64,000 nucleotides of DNA. Source: Pelagophyceae sp. CCMP2097 (lineage: Eukaryota > Sar > Pelagophyceae). The DNA is taken from assembly GCA_026770575.1 (NCBI GenBank), contig MU657197.1:159027-223026 (forward strand). The letters run 5' to 3'. Numbering within the stretch: position 1 is the stretch's first letter; every line of letters begins with the position of its first letter. The translations under genes were made by a program, and so were the position numbers. Positions 63,491 through 64,000 of the stretch are shown here, piece after piece. The notes beneath the pieces are model-generated. The model made no database searches. It was given only the letters and a program-made list of their open reading frames with translations, and was not told where the DNA came from.

Positions 63491-63660
63491 AACGAACCCC
63501 AGGCTCCCGTAGGGAGCCGATGGTTGTTAATCACAAAATCCTGTCGATGGCCTCTACCCGGAGGCCGCCGGCTGGAGGGTTAAACGAACCCCAGGCTCCC
63601 GTAGGGAGCCGATGGTAATCGCTCGTAGGGAGCCGATGGTAATCGCTCAAAGAAAGATCT
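63458..63660. repeat. ~84-bp direct duplication with hairpins
   Basis: Two units, each running AATCCTGTCGA.GGCCTC.ACC to GGCTCCCGTAGGGAGCCGAT, with GGAGGGTTAAACGAACCCCA inside. A third short unit repeats GTAGGGAGCCGATGGTAATC. GGCTCCCGTAGGGAGCC is a perfect hairpin. Confidence 0.8.
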
Positions 63661-63821
63661 AACGCAATGCACAGGCCGAAAAAACACGGGATTAGGAGAG
63701 GCCAATAAAAGCAATGTGGGAGATTATTGAATCTAAAGCAGGGTCTTTAAGGGACGCCACGAAGAGGGGAAACCCGGAAATATGGCGGAGGATGGCCAAT
63801 GATTTCCGCTGATGGCAGGAG

Positions 63822-63906
63822 GGCCAAAGTGCCGCACATCGGGAGCGGTATCCATTCGTACCTATGTTGAGCGTAGATACCGCTGCCGAGGTGCGGCACT
63901 TTGGCC
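63822..63906. repeat. 85-bp hairpin
   Basis: GGCCAAAGTGCCGCAC pairs with GTGCGGCACTTTGGCC at the ends, and GCGGTATC with GATACCGC further in. Could be a short foldback element or a small-RNA precursor. Confidence 0.75.
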
Positions 63907-64000
63907 ACTGGGGCACACCTGGGTGCTTTCTAAGCGCGTCGACCACTTTTTGCGTATTGTCGGCGCCGGGAGGCGCCGAATGCGTGACCTCGGGGCCGGC

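Noticed and set aside
63458..63660. CRISPR-like array
   Set aside because: Only two long units plus a short partial one, no regular spacers, and eukaryotic context. It is a simple duplication.

Overview
The window is nuclear DNA of a eukaryote. It is GC-rich and intron-rich, packed with interspersed repeats, and holds one assembly gap (53157-53621). The main gene encodes an axonemal-type dynein heavy chain, so the organism, or its recent ancestor, had a motile flagellum. Every inferred 3' splice site is AG|G and several 5' sites appear to be GC. Dinoflagellates and haptophytes are reported to splice this way, so a GC-rich microalga (dinoflagellate, haptophyte or pelagophyte-like) is the best guess. 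I cannot name a species.

Layout. 1-7.2 kb: repeats and two WD40 gene fragments, with no intact gene. 7.2-48.9 kb, minus strand: one dynein heavy-chain gene. I chained 30 exons in a single open frame from an ATG at 48867 to a TGA at 7209, giving about 3,837 codons. The order is kelch propeller, IPT/TIG, filamin-type Ig, tail, linker, AAA1-AAA4, stalk with microtubule-binding domain, AAA5-AAA6, C-terminal domain. The N-terminal kelch/Ig part resembles the Chlamydomonas outer-arm alpha heavy chain. Introns run from 48 bp to about 3.5 kb. The long ones consist of degenerate GACGGCC/CTCGAG-type repeats plus inserted mobile elements. 48.9-54.5 kb: intergenic, with SINE-like repeats, hairpins and the gap. 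54.7-59.1 kb, minus strand: a second gene whose six inferred exons form an open frame of about 1,059 codons. It encodes an acidic, Ala-rich, probably coiled-coil protein of unknown function. 59.1-64 kb: repeats, a 1.1-kb element with terminal inverted repeats (TIRs), and a small RING-finger-like reading frame that appears frameshifted.

The main surprise is in the dynein. AAA1 is the catalytic ATPase site in characterised dyneins, but here it has lost the Walker A Thr and Gly-Pro, the Walker B Asp-Glu, and the sensor-1 Asn. The P-loops of AAA2, AAA3 and AAA4 are kept, and the frame is open over 11.5 kb of coding sequence. This looks like a conserved but non-motor (pseudo-ATPase) outer-arm-type heavy chain, or one at an early stage of decay. 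A second theme is how introns and mobile elements interact: the downstream exon starts with G at 29 of 29 inferred junctions (GT at 22), and three related foldback elements sit in three different introns of the same gene.

All exon boundaries were inferred by eye from reading frame, family alignment from memory, and splice dinucleotides. No search or alignment was run.
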